A stretch of 12,469 nucleotides of DNA. Origin: UBA1822 sp963615055. Its GTDB lineage: Bacteria; Bacillota; Negativicutes; Veillonellales; Dialisteraceae. Shown in pieces: positions 1 through 6,905 of the stretch (its first letter is position 1; every line of letters starts with the position of its first letter). Both the position numbers and the translations under genes were made by a program. The notes under the pieces were generated by a model. It saw only the letters and a program-made list of their open reading frames with translations, had not been told where the DNA came from and ran no database searches. Location: positions 1-12,469 of the forward strand of contig CAVEFO010000048.1 of assembly GCA_963615055.1 (NCBI GenBank), written 5' to 3'.

Positions 1-1714
1 CGTTACCCGATGTCGTCGCCCCATAGCCGAGCGCCGTGGATCCGTTCCCGGTCGCACTCGATGTCGCACCGATGGCGACTGTCGCGCCTTCAAGTGTCTC
101 CATGGAAGTGGTCGAGCCCGCAACGGCTTGGTAGCCGAGCGCCACGGACTGGTTTCCGGATGCATTGGCCTTTCCGCCGATGGCAAAGGAGTAATCTCCG
201 CCGGCCGTCGCGCCGAGATTCGCACCCGTCGTGCTCATCGCCATATTCTTGACACGGATGGCATTAGCGACAATTTCAATCGAGTCACTCCCTGTATACG
301 TGATATTCTTGACAGCCTCATCCAGGATTTCCAGATTTCGAGAAACCGTATTTGCCTGCTTCACCTTCTCCGTACCGGCATCATTGATCGTCCCAATCTT
401 CGTATCAAGCGCTTTCAGATTTTTTCCGACCGTCCCATCGGTATTCAACAAGTCGTCATTCGTCAAAGAGGCTTTGATGTAGTTTCCGGCTTCCGTCTTG
501 ATCTGCGAGAAATTGACGACATCCGTATCCTCTAAGCCTTCTGCCACATTTGTGAGACGGGACAATTTATCCGTCTCGTAATTGTACGCCTCATAAATCA
601 TTCCCGCCGAACGGCTGTAGGACTTATTCCCATCCGCGTCTGTCGTGACATACCATCCGCTGAAATCACCTTTTTTATGACCGAAAGAAACAGTCGCGAT
701 CTTTGTGCCGTCGGCAGCCGTCGTCGCCTCGATGGTCGCCGTAGCTTCCGCCCCGATGGCGACGGCATCCGTAGCGCCGGAATTCGCCCACTGTCCGAGT
801 GCCAAAGCATTTACCTTCGAAGCCGTACTGTATCCGCCAAAAGCATTCGCTCCCTCAGCCGTCGCATTCGTTAAACACCCAAACGCCATCGATTTTTCGC
901 CGGTCGCCTTAGCCAAGGTCCCAAGAGCAATCGCTCCGTCGCCATCCGTGTTGGCACTGCTTCCCATTGCGATGGAATTGGCCTTTTGCGCTTTAGCCGA
1001 AGCACCGATGGCAACGGCATTCACTTCAGATGCATTCGCATATCCGAGCGCCACCGCATATGATTTTTGAGCTTTCGCATAATTTCCGATAGCCGTTGCA
1101 CTCTCAGCCGATGCCGTTGCATATTGGCCGACGGCAACCGTCCCATCGGCCGTCGCTTTAGAAGAGTCGCCGACCGCGACATTCCCCCACTGAGTCGCTT
1201 GGGAAGAGGATCCAATCGCTACCGCAGCCTCCCCTGATGCTTTCGCACCACTGCCAAATGCCAAAGCCGAAGAACCCGCCGATGTGGCACCGGCCAGTTT
1301 CAATGCCGTCGCCTGCAAATAGCTATAAACACCTTTTGTCGTGACGAGATAACTATCGCTATTATAATTGACCGCACCGGTCTTAACGGAAACTGTATAA
1401 TTTCCGTCACCATCATTATCCACTTTGACAGCCCCGCTTCCGGCGACTGTCCTTGGCGTGACGCTAATCGTATAGTCACCGGCCTCATCTTGTGTCACTG
1501 TGACCCATCCCGCTCCGGTGATTGTCCTAGAGATGGCAATATCAATAATATCATCGTCCGTTTTGGTTACCAAAATCCCATTGCTCCCCTGCACGGACTT
1601 GGCTCCGTCAATTGGCACCGTTCCGCCCGCCCACACATTTTGCGGCACGCCAAAAGAACCCATAACCAAAACGAGCAAGCTTGACAATAATCCTATCTTC
1701 TGTTGTTTTTTCAC
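1..1714 (-). CDS. Trimeric autotransporter adhesin, YadA-like (5' part, continues past the left edge)
   Basis: This encodes the first 571 residues of a surface adhesin of the trimeric autotransporter (type Vc) family; the stalk remainder and C-terminal membrane anchor lie outside the window. Translation from a GTG at 1714 is open to the edge, and the start is set by a good ribosome site (GGAGGTG, 5 bases upstream). Residues 1-29 form a signal peptide (MKKQQK, hydrophobic core, VWA cleavage motif). Residues 30-140 are a Thr/Asp/Gly-rich beta region. Residues about 145-325 hold roughly a dozen 14-15-residue YadA head repeats of the form AxAIGxxAxA (for example AVAIG, AIALG, NAFGG). A neck-like segment follows at 380-406, with the family motif near DVVNFSQIK, then a helical stalk at about 405-470. 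A second head block begins near 500 (FAIGGKANASG, VALGY). The family forms homotrimers that bind host cells or matrix. The ligand cannot be predicted. No frameshift is visible in the portion seen. Confidence 0.95.
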   Translation of the reverse strand, partial: MKKQQKIGLLSSLLVLVMGSFGVPQNVWAGGTVPIDGAKSVQGSNGILVTKTDDDIIDIAISRTITGAGWVTVTQDEAGDYTISVTPRTVAGSGAVKVDNDGDGNYTVSVKTGAVNYNSDSYLVTTKGVYSYLQATALKLAGATSAGSSALAFGSGAKASGEAAVAIGSSSQATQWGNVAVGDSSKATADGTVAVGQYATASAESATAIGNYAKAQKSYAVALGYANASEVNAVAIGASAKAQKANSIAMGSSANTDGDGAIALGTLAKATGEKSMAFGCLTNATAEGANAFGGYSTASKVNALALGQWANSGATDAVAIGAEATATIEATTAADGTKIATVSFGHKKGDFSGWYVTTDADGNKSYSRSAGMIYEAYNYETDKLSRLTNVAEGLEDTDVVNFSQIKTEAGNYIKASLTNDDLLNTDGTVGKNLKALDTKIGTINDAGTEKVKQANTVSRNLEILDEAVKNITYTGSDSIEIVANAIRVKNMAMSTTGANLGATAGGDYSFAIGGKANASGNQSVALGYQAVAGSTTSMETLEGATVAIGATSSATGNGSTALGYGATTSGN

Positions 1715-1805
1715 GTTTACACCTCCAACACCAAAACATATTGCAATAAGAAAACCGACGAAGCAAAATCATCGCAAAAATTTCGCTGCGCAGTATTTCG
1801 ATGTT

Positions 1806-1836
1806 ATCGTATCACCCCCCCCCTGTTCCTTGTCAA
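1806..1836 (-). promoter_or_regulatory. Putative promoter of the adhesin gene with a poly-G tract in its spacer
   Basis: On the minus strand a perfect -35 box TTGACA (1836-1831) is followed, after 19 bases, by an extended -10, TGATACGAT (1814-1806; TGN plus TACGAT, 4 of 6 matches to TATAAT). The spacer contains nine consecutive Gs (1823-1815). Transcription would start near 1799, giving a leader of about 85 bases to the GTG at 1714. The 19-base spacing is longer than the 17-base optimum, so slippage in the G tract would change promoter strength. The boxes and tract are seen directly; promoter function is inferred. Confidence 0.65.
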
Positions 1837-2136
1837 GAGCTCCTTCGCATATTCTTTCCCAATCCTTTATCAAAGTTTTCTATTAGTGTGTAAGAAAATT
1901 TTTATACGAGAATTGCAACTGCCAATTTTTTATAAGGGATATAGACAAAACTTGGAATCGGGACCGCGGCAGAGGGAGATCGAAACGCCTGACAGCTGAC
2001 GTCTCAATTTCCCTATCATAAAAAAATCTCCACGAAAAAAGGCTGTGAAAAAACGCAAACAGATTGTAAGCACAACCTTTTGGCAAATCAGCAAAATCAT
2101 ATTGATATCTGACTCTATGTTCGTCAATCGTTTCGG

Positions 2137-2213
2137 GCACAAATGTCCGCGGCCCGAAGCACGGCCCTTGTTGATGGCGGCCTTCTGCAATTTATAGGCC
2201 GCTGTTTCCGATT
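2137..2213 (+). repeat. 77-base intergenic repeat, copy 1
   Basis: This matches 12333-12409 in the same orientation at 70 of 77 positions by eye. It contains an inverted repeat, GCGGCCT (2177-2183) and AGGCCGC (2196-2202), enclosing 12 bases. A weaker outer pairing, CCGCG with CACGG, lies upstream and has a mismatch in this copy. It sits between two divergently transcribed genes and does not encode a credible protein. It is probably a dispersed intergenic element or a structured RNA. Confidence 0.85.
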
Positions 2214-2256
2214 GGCCCTCTTCGGGAGAAAAGCGTCCGGTGGGCAGTTTTCAGTA

Positions 2257-2278
2257 CCCCGCAGGGGCGGGTGATGGG
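2257..2278 (-). repeat. GC-rich hairpin module, inverted relative to the copy near 9240
   Basis: Read on the minus strand, this is a 22-base module (CCCATCACCC followed by a CCCC/GGGG hairpin) that matches 9240-9261 on the plus strand at 21 of 22 positions. The one difference is in the hairpin loop. It lies just downstream of the 77-base repeat, so several intergenic elements are nested here. Confidence 0.75.
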
Positions 2279-2357
2279 CACTGTATGTGAGAAAACAGGT
2301 ACGAAGTAACCAAGCGCACTTCAAACCGCTCCGTTCTCCATTCTGTTTTTCCTTCTA

Positions 2358-2366
2358 TGCTATAAT
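2358..2366 (+). promoter_or_regulatory. Extended -10 promoter of the DEAD-box helicase
   Basis: TGCTATAAT is a perfect extended -10 element. No good -35 box is found 16-18 bases upstream, which is common for extended -10 promoters. The predicted transcription start is near 2373, leaving a leader of about 22 bases. That leader holds the ribosome site AGGAG (2382-2386), 8 bases before the ATG at 2395. This placement argues against any start upstream of 2395. Confidence 0.75.
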
Positions 2367-2394
2367 GTTTCAAAAAAGAACAGGAGATACATCT

Positions 2395-3639
2395 ATGGAT
2401 ACATTTCGCTCTCTCGGACTATCCGAGACTTTGGTTTCCCTGCTGCAAAAGCAGGGCATCACGACGCCGACGCAAATTCAGGCGAGCGCCATTCCGAGCA
2501 TTCTAAAAGGACTCGATCTCATCGGGAAATCTCAGACGGGGACGGGGAAAACGCTTGCCTATTTACTGCCGTTTCTCCATCGCGTGAAACCGGATGACGA
2601 GGGTGTCGCCATGCTCATCATGACGCCGACACGGGAATTGGCACGGCAAGTCTTTGACGTGCTCTCGCCTTTTGCCAAAGCACTCTCTTTGGACGCAGCC
2701 GACGTGATCGGCGGACGCACGATTGAAAATCAGCTCCGGAAACTGCGCCGCGAACCGCATTTCATTATCGGCACGCCGGGCCGCCTCCTCGATCACCTGC
2801 GCCGCCGGGCTCTCTCTCTGGATACGGTGAAAGCGGTCGTCTTGGACGAAGCGGATCAGATGCTGGCCGCCGGTTTCCGGGAAGACATCGAAACGATTCT
2901 GGACGAGACGCCGCGTCGCCGCCAGATTTTGCTTTTCTCCGCGACGATGCCGGATGCCGCCGTGCGTCTCTCGCGCAAATATATGCAGCAGCCGAAGACC
3001 ATCGATCAATCGCCGAAAGTGACGGCTTCCACCGTCGAGCAGCGCATTTACATGACGACGGCGCCGCGGAAGTATCGCCTTCTCCTTCGCCACTTAAAGG
3101 AAATGAATCCGTACCTCGCGCTCGTTTTCTGCAACACGAAAGAGGAAGCGCACGCACTGGCCGAACGCCTCGCGCAGGACATCGACATGCCGGTCGACGA
3201 GCTTCACGGCGACATGAACCAAGGACAGCGAAACCAAGTCCTCAGAAATTTTGAAACGGCGAAGCTGCAAATTCTCGTCGCTTCCGATATCGCGGCCCGC
3301 GGCATTGACGCCGTCGGTGTGAGTCATGTCTTCAATTACGGCATTCCGAAAAATCTCGAATACTACGTCCACCGCATCGGCCGCACGGGCCGCGCCGGCC
3401 AAAAAGGTCTCGCCGTCACTTACGCGACGCCCGAAGACGGCGCCCTTCTCCGCCGCCTGGAGCGCTCGATCGAAGAAACGATCACGAGATACGATGAAAA
3501 CGGAGAAATCCGCCGCGTCCGCACGGCCAAACCCAAACGCCGCGTCGTCCTCCCGGGGATGTACAAACCGACAAAGAAAAAAGAGCACAAGGCTCTTGGA
3601 CATAAGGGGAGGAATATGAGGCAAAGAAAGAAGAAGTAA
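2395..3639 (+). CDS. DEAD-box ATP-dependent RNA helicase
   Basis: A 414-residue cytoplasmic RNA helicase that unwinds or remodels RNA duplexes using ATP, typically in ribosome assembly or mRNA turnover. All core motifs are seen in order: a Q motif (about 4-34, PTQIQ), motif I SQTGTGKT (46-53), Ia PTRELARQ (78-85), Ib TPGRLLDHL (127-135), II DEAD (151-154), III SAT (182-184), IV ALVFCNT (242-248), V ASDIAARGID (296-305) and VI HRIGRTGRAG (326-335). Residues 372-414 are a basic Arg/Lys-rich tail, likely an RNA-binding extension, ending RQRKKK. The in-frame ATG at 2287 is rejected because the promoter and ribosome site lie downstream of it. The gene is transcribed alone, divergent from the adhesin. 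The exact subfamily (CshA, CshB, RhlE or YfmL type) cannot be settled from motifs. Confidence 0.95.
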   Translation: MDTFRSLGLSETLVSLLQKQGITTPTQIQASAIPSILKGLDLIGKSQTGTGKTLAYLLPFLHRVKPDDEGVAMLIMTPTRELARQVFDVLSPFAKALSLDAADVIGGRTIENQLRKLRREPHFIIGTPGRLLDHLRRRALSLDTVKAVVLDEADQMLAAGFREDIETILDETPRRRQILLFSATMPDAAVRLSRKYMQQPKTIDQSPKVTASTVEQRIYMTTAPRKYRLLLRHLKEMNPYLALVFCNTKEEAHALAERLAQDIDMPVDELHGDMNQGQRNQVLRNFETAKLQILVASDIAARGIDAVGVSHVFNYGIPKNLEYYVHRIGRTGRAGQKGLAVTYATPEDGALLRRLERSIEETITRYDENGEIRRVRTAKPKRRVVLPGMYKPTKKKEHKALGHKGRNMRQRKKK

Positions 3640-3677
3640 AAAAAATGTGTTCTTTTCCGTTCTTTCTTTTGCGTCCG

Positions 3678-3714
3678 GCTTGATGAGGGCTTGATTTAGC
3701 TTGAAACGGCTTGA
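3678..3714. repeat. Four GCTTGA repeats at 10-11-base spacing
   Basis: GCTTGA occurs at 3678, 3689, 3699 and 3709, so the spacings are 11, 10 and 10 bases, about one helical turn each. The units are degenerate versions of GGCTTGATKAG. The array lies between the convergent helicase and TSUP genes and is not coding. It may be a simple tandem duplication or a phased protein-binding site. Confidence 0.6.
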
Positions 3715-3736
3715 TGGAGTGAAACATAGCGCAGCT

Positions 3737-3764
3737 GTTACCCGTTATCCGTTGACCGTTGACC
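3737..3764. repeat. Heptanucleotide tandem repeat, about four units
   Basis: Four consecutive 7-base units read GTTACCC, GTTATCC, GTTGACC and GTTGACC, followed by a decayed unit, GTGATGG. A related decayed heptamer run, GTGAGCA then GTTAGCA, occurs at 9154-9167 in another intergenic gap. Both are non-coding. The role is unknown. Confidence 0.6.
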
Positions 3765-3841
3765 GTGATGGCTCAACTTTTTTCTCACATAGTGCCGTCT
3801 ATCTCCCGGCCCTGCAAAGGCGCGAAATTTCCCTCCGACAC

Positions 3842-3874
3842 AAAAGGAGCGACTGCTCAAAGGTCGCTCCTTTT
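3842..3874 (-). terminator. Rho-independent terminator at the end of the pncB-to-TSUP gene run
   Basis: A perfect 12-base-pair stem, AAAAGGAGCGAC (3842-3853) with GTCGCTCCTTTT (3863-3874), encloses a 9-base loop. On the minus strand the stem ends in TTTT and starts at the last base of the TSUP stop codon. Because both ends are A/T runs it could also stop transcription arriving from the helicase side. Confidence 0.85.
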
Positions 3875-4641
3875 CAATGCATCATTTCCCAAATCGTCTT
3901 CGCAAAGAAAATCGCCAAGACGAGCGGGATGAGTTTCTTGACTGAACCCGCGCCGTTTCTTTCGAAATATTTCACGCCGAAATAATTACCGGCGATATTG
4001 CAAATGCCGGCGATGAGGCCGAGCTGCCACAGCACGTTCCCGTGAAGAATGAAAACGGAGAGGGCCGCCGTGTTCGTCGTGAGGTTAATCACTTTGGTGA
4101 TGCCGTTTGCTTCCGTGACGCGCATGTGGGCGACGCCGGTCAGAAGGAGAAGGAGAAATGTCCCCGTCCCCGGTCCGTAGAAGCCGTCGTACAGGCCGAT
4201 GCCGAGCGCCGAGGCTGCCGCAAGCGCCACGGTTTTTGTTTCCCCGAAGGGCGGCGCGTCCGTTTCAATGGATTTTCGCGTCATGACGTAAGCGGCGGTG
4301 AGGGGCAGGATGATTAAAATGATGATGCGGAAATAGGCCGGATCGATGAGCAGAGCGAGGTTCGCACCGGCGGATGAGCCGATGACGGCCGCTGCCACAC
4401 CGAAGAGCGCCGGGCGCCAGGCGACGTAGCCGTTCATCGCGTATTTCACGGTGGCGAGCGTCGTCCCCATGGCCGAAGACAGTTTATTCGTCCCGAGCAC
4501 GTAAGGAATCGGAAGGCCGCTCATGAGGTACGCGGGAAGGGAAATGAGACCGCCGCCCCCGGCCACGGCGTCGACAAAACCCGCCAGAAAGACCAGCGGG
4601 CATATGAGAGCGTATTGAAAAACGGAAATATCTGTCATCAT
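3874..4641 (-). CDS. TSUP-family (TauE/SafE) membrane permease
   Basis: A 255-residue polytopic inner-membrane protein of the TSUP family, whose characterised members move sulfite, sulfoacetate or related organosulfur anions. Evidence is the N-terminal family signature GFVDAVAGGGGLISLP (21-36), the mirrored half-repeat motif DGFYGPGTGTF (152-162), and about eight hydrophobic segments, including 11-28, 75-98, 104-120, 136-150, 160-170, 192-222 (probably two segments) and 236-250. Length is normal for YfcA-like members. The start at 4641 overlaps the upstream stop (ATGA), with a second ATG directly after it; no strong ribosome site is seen, so translational coupling is likely. It is the last gene before the terminator. 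Substrate is unknown; linkage to four exported proteins suggests it imports or exports something they handle, but that is inference. Confidence 0.93.
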   Translation of the reverse strand: MMTDISVFQYALICPLVFLAGFVDAVAGGGGLISLPAYLMSGLPIPYVLGTNKLSSAMGTTLATVKYAMNGYVAWRPALFGVAAAVIGSSAGANLALLIDPAYFRIIILIILPLTAAYVMTRKSIETDAPPFGETKTVALAAASALGIGLYDGFYGPGTGTFLLLLLTGVAHMRVTEANGITKVINLTTNTAALSVFILHGNVLWQLGLIAGICNIAGNYFGVKYFERNGAGSVKKLIPLVLAIFFAKTIWEMMH

Positions 4642-5357
4642 TTGTTTCTCAGATTTTCGATGAATGTTTCCCGATCCCGCGCCGCCGCCGCATCGGCCGC
4701 TTCGATTGCCATGTCTTCCATCGCATACGAGAGCGGGCGTTTGCTTTCGTCGGGCACAAGAAGGAGAAGGCCGCGATAAGAGTCGCCGTCGCGATAGAGG
4801 AAACCTTTGGCGTAGAGCGGCAGGATGATGCCTTCGGAGGAAAATGTGAGGCGCGCGCCGGCGGTGTAGAGTATCGATTTCACGCCGGAGACGCGGCGAA
4901 TCGGCTCCAGATCGGAGAGTGTCGTCTGCAGATGCGCATCCGCGCCGCCCATCATGGAATCCGCCCAATCGGAAACGGATTGGAGCAGCGCTCGGTGCAG
5001 CGGAGACGCCGGATCGAAGAACGCCTTATTCACTTCGGAGAGACCCCGGTAATTCTCATTTGTGAGAGCATAACGAAAGAAAGGAGCAAGCTCCGCATGA
5101 TCGACCGCCGAGATGTCGGCTTCGAAGACGTAGCCGGCTATGACGGGATCCGTTTCCCGTCCCTGCATCAAAAGTTGCCACGCTTGGTAGGGAAATGTTT
5201 CCCCGCGAAACGAAAGGCTTCTCTCGCCCGGAAGCGCGGTGAGTGTCATCGCGGGCGGCAGGACTTTCCTCGCTGCCTCTTGCAAAGTTTCCGCCGCCGC
5301 TATCGGCCACGTGAGCGCCGCTGCCAAGAGACAAGCGAGTCCGTATATCTTTTTCAT
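4638..5357 (-). CDS. Exported protein D of a four-paralog cluster, function unknown
   Basis: A 239-residue protein with a signal peptide (1-22: MKKIYG, hydrophobic core, cleavage after IAAA), so probably periplasmic or surface-exposed. There is no lipoprotein cysteine and no further membrane segment. I do not recognise a named family. Two segments resemble the three neighbouring exported proteins: an early one (59-81) with AWQL and GYVFEAD, and a late beta-rich one (175-200) with EGIILPLYAKGFLY then SYRGLLLL. Between them is an alpha-helical region (about 85-155). The start at 5357 has AGGAG 6 bases upstream and overlaps the previous stop by ATGA. It also overlaps the TSUP gene. Tight packing suggests it works with its neighbours. 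The assignment as a gene is firm; the function is open. Confidence 0.88.
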   Translation of the reverse strand: MKKIYGLACLLAAALTWPIAAAETLQEAARKVLPPAMTLTALPGERSLSFRGETFPYQAWQLLMQGRETDPVIAGYVFEADISAVDHAELAPFFRYALTNENYRGLSEVNKAFFDPASPLHRALLQSVSDWADSMMGGADAHLQTTLSDLEPIRRVSGVKSILYTAGARLTFSSEGIILPLYAKGFLYRDGDSYRGLLLLVPDESKRPLSYAMEDMAIEAADAAAARDRETFIENLRNK

Positions 5358-6136
5358 GCGTCGCTCCTTTCTATGCGATAGAGCGCTTGCAAAATGGAAT
5401 CTTCCAGCACTTCGGCCGATTGATGGCTGCCGAGGAACAGCAGGAAATAATAGCGTCCGGCGCTCGTCCGATACAGGACGGATTCGTACCAAGACGGCGT
5501 GACAAAGCCGTTTTCGCCGGTCAATGTGAATTTCACGCTCTGCTGCCAGCGCACACTACCGTCCCGGTTGTGAAACGGTTTCCAAGACGACGCATCCAAA
5601 ATGTGAAGATTCGGCATATCGCCTGACTTATCCGCAGCGGCCGCCAGCGCCTCTTTTCGGAAATCGTCCAAAAAGACAGGCCGCGCCGCCGGATCCCATT
5701 TGGCCAAATGCTCCGCGTCCCCCGAAAAAGCGTGCTCCCAGAAATCCGCCGCTTTCTTGGCGTTTTTCGGAAACAGGGTTTCTCGGTCGCCTGAAAATGC
5801 GAAGACGAGCATCGTGTATGTCCCGTGCACATTCTCCTTGACCAGTTGCCAGACGCGAAGATTGTCCACCGCCGACGCGCCGGTTTCACTTCGAAGCCGC
5901 AGCCCTTCAGGGACGGTCAGAAAACGCAAGAGCGCCGTCCGCTTCGTTTCCTTCAGCGTCGGGCTTTCCATACTGCGGCGAATCATGGAGAGAACGGCTG
6001 TCCCTTTCGCATCCGTCACGCGGATATTTTCAAAAGGAAACGATCCCAGTCCGTCCACGAAAAGGGTATCGGCCCACGCAAAAGGCGCGACCGAAAGAGC
6101 CGCCAAGAATGCGAGCGTCGCCGAAATTTTTTTCAT
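5354..6136 (-). CDS. Exported protein C of a four-paralog cluster, function unknown
   Basis: A 260-residue protein with a signal peptide (1-22: MKKISA, hydrophobic core, cleavage after AWA). No membrane anchor or lipoprotein cysteine is seen. It carries the shared early segment (95-117: VWQL, then VFAFSGD) and the late beta segment (209-235: NGFVTPSWYESVLYR, then YYFLLFL), followed by a C-terminal helix. The middle part (about 118-170) is helical and Lys/Ala-rich. It starts one base after the stop of protein B (TGA, T, ATG) and its stop overlaps the start of protein D (ATGA), so translation is probably coupled. No catalytic motif is recognisable. Confidence 0.88.
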   Translation of the reverse strand: MKKISATLAFLAALSVAPFAWADTLFVDGLGSFPFENIRVTDAKGTAVLSMIRRSMESPTLKETKRTALLRFLTVPEGLRLRSETGASAVDNLRVWQLVKENVHGTYTMLVFAFSGDRETLFPKNAKKAADFWEHAFSGDAEHLAKWDPAARPVFLDDFRKEALAAAADKSGDMPNLHILDASSWKPFHNRDGSVRWQQSVKFTLTGENGFVTPSWYESVLYRTSAGRYYFLLFLGSHQSAEVLEDSILQALYRIERSDA

Positions 6137-6137
6137 A

Positions 6138-6905
6138 TCAATTCATCGCCGCCGCTATAGCCAGCGTATCCGATGCTTTCATGAGGGCGTCCTTTTCGGC
6201 ATCGGCCATCTCGGTCAAAAGGAAACGATAGCCGCTGTCTTCCTGCCACACGTACGCTTTCACATACATCGGAAGGACCCAGCCGTCCACGTAAAGATAC
6301 AGCCGCACGCCCGTCGTCGCGATTCGCACCGGCGCGCGCAGCAAATGGAGCGATTCCACGGCGCGGAAATCTGTATAGAAAAGCGAATACGGGATATCCT
6401 CGCCCGTCGCGGCGCGGATGCCCTCCACCGCTTTCAGAATCCCCATATTGGCCGCGACCGGAAGGCCGGCCAAGTTCTCATTGAACGCTTTGAGCGCATC
6501 GAGGCACTCTTTCCCCACATTTCCGTTCGCATCCGAAGCGAAAACGCCGGCCAGCACTTCCGCGACTTCCGGCGCATCGCTCGCAAAGGAAAATACATGG
6601 GCCGTCATATCGACATTTTTTTGTGATACGTAAATCTGCCCCATCGGAAGCGTTTCCCCGGATTTCGGGCTCCGCATGCCGGTATAATACGCCTCGGGTG
6701 AAAGTTTCAAATTTCTCGAAAGTCCCGGACACGCCGTGAAATCGATACCGGACACAGACATTGCCGGCGCATCTGCTTCGACGGAAGCGCCCCCCGTCCC
6801 CGCTACGAGCGTCTCTTCCGCCGCCTCTTCCGCTGCTGCCGGAAGGGAAGAGAATGTCAAAAGTCCCGAAAGCGCCAAGAGCGCCCACTGTTTCTTCATC
6901 TTCAT
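6138..6905 (-). CDS. Exported protein B of a four-paralog cluster, function unknown
   Basis: A 255-residue protein with a signal peptide (1-25: MKMKKQW, hydrophobic core, cleavage after PAAA), then a low-complexity Glu/Ala/Gly linker (26-50). The early shared segment (91-110) reads IYVSQ then HVFSFASD, and the late one (207-230) reads DGWVLPMYVKAYVW then GYRFLL. A helical region lies between (112-175). This copy has Cys59 and Cys134, which could form a disulfide after export. The start at 6905 has GGGGGA 6 bases upstream and overlaps the preceding stop (ATGA); a second in-frame ATG two codons later is less likely. No function can be assigned. Confidence 0.88.
   Translation of the reverse strand: MKMKKQWALLALSGLLTFSSLPAAAEEAAEETLVAGTGGASVEADAPAMSVSGIDFTACPGLSRNLKLSPEAYYTGMRSPKSGETLPMGQIYVSQKNVDMTAHVFSFASDAPEVAEVLAGVFASDANGNVGKECLDALKAFNENLAGLPVAANMGILKAVEGIRAATGEDIPYSLFYTDFRAVESLHLLRAPVRIATTGVRLYLYVDGWVLPMYVKAYVWQEDSGYRFLLTEMADAEKDALMKASDTLAIAAAMN

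Larger units (their letters stand above)
1715..2394. other. 680-base divergent intergenic region between adhesin and helicase
   Basis: No convincing gene is present. The left part holds the adhesin ribosome site and its putative promoter. The stretch 1837-2136 is AT-rich, has no recognisable gene, RNA or motif, and its short open frames look random. From 2137 to about 2296 there are intergenic repeats: the 77-base element (2137-2213), a GC-rich module (2257-2278) that recurs inverted near 9240, and a 12-base string (2284-2295) whose complement recurs at 3780-3791. The right end holds the helicase promoter. Confidence 0.8.

Noticed and set aside
2124..2324. Small minus-strand open frame across the 77-base repeat, with a look-alike at 12197-12436
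   Set aside because: The two translations resemble each other only where the DNA repeat is shared, neither has a ribosome site, and the second overlaps the arsA promoter. They are most likely repeat-derived false genes.
3623..3669. AAAGAAAGAA/TTCTTTCTTT inverted repeat as a helicase terminator
   Set aside because: The stem is almost all A-T pairs, spans a 27-base loop and overlaps the coding end; a purine-rich basic tail meeting a pyrimidine run can produce this by chance.
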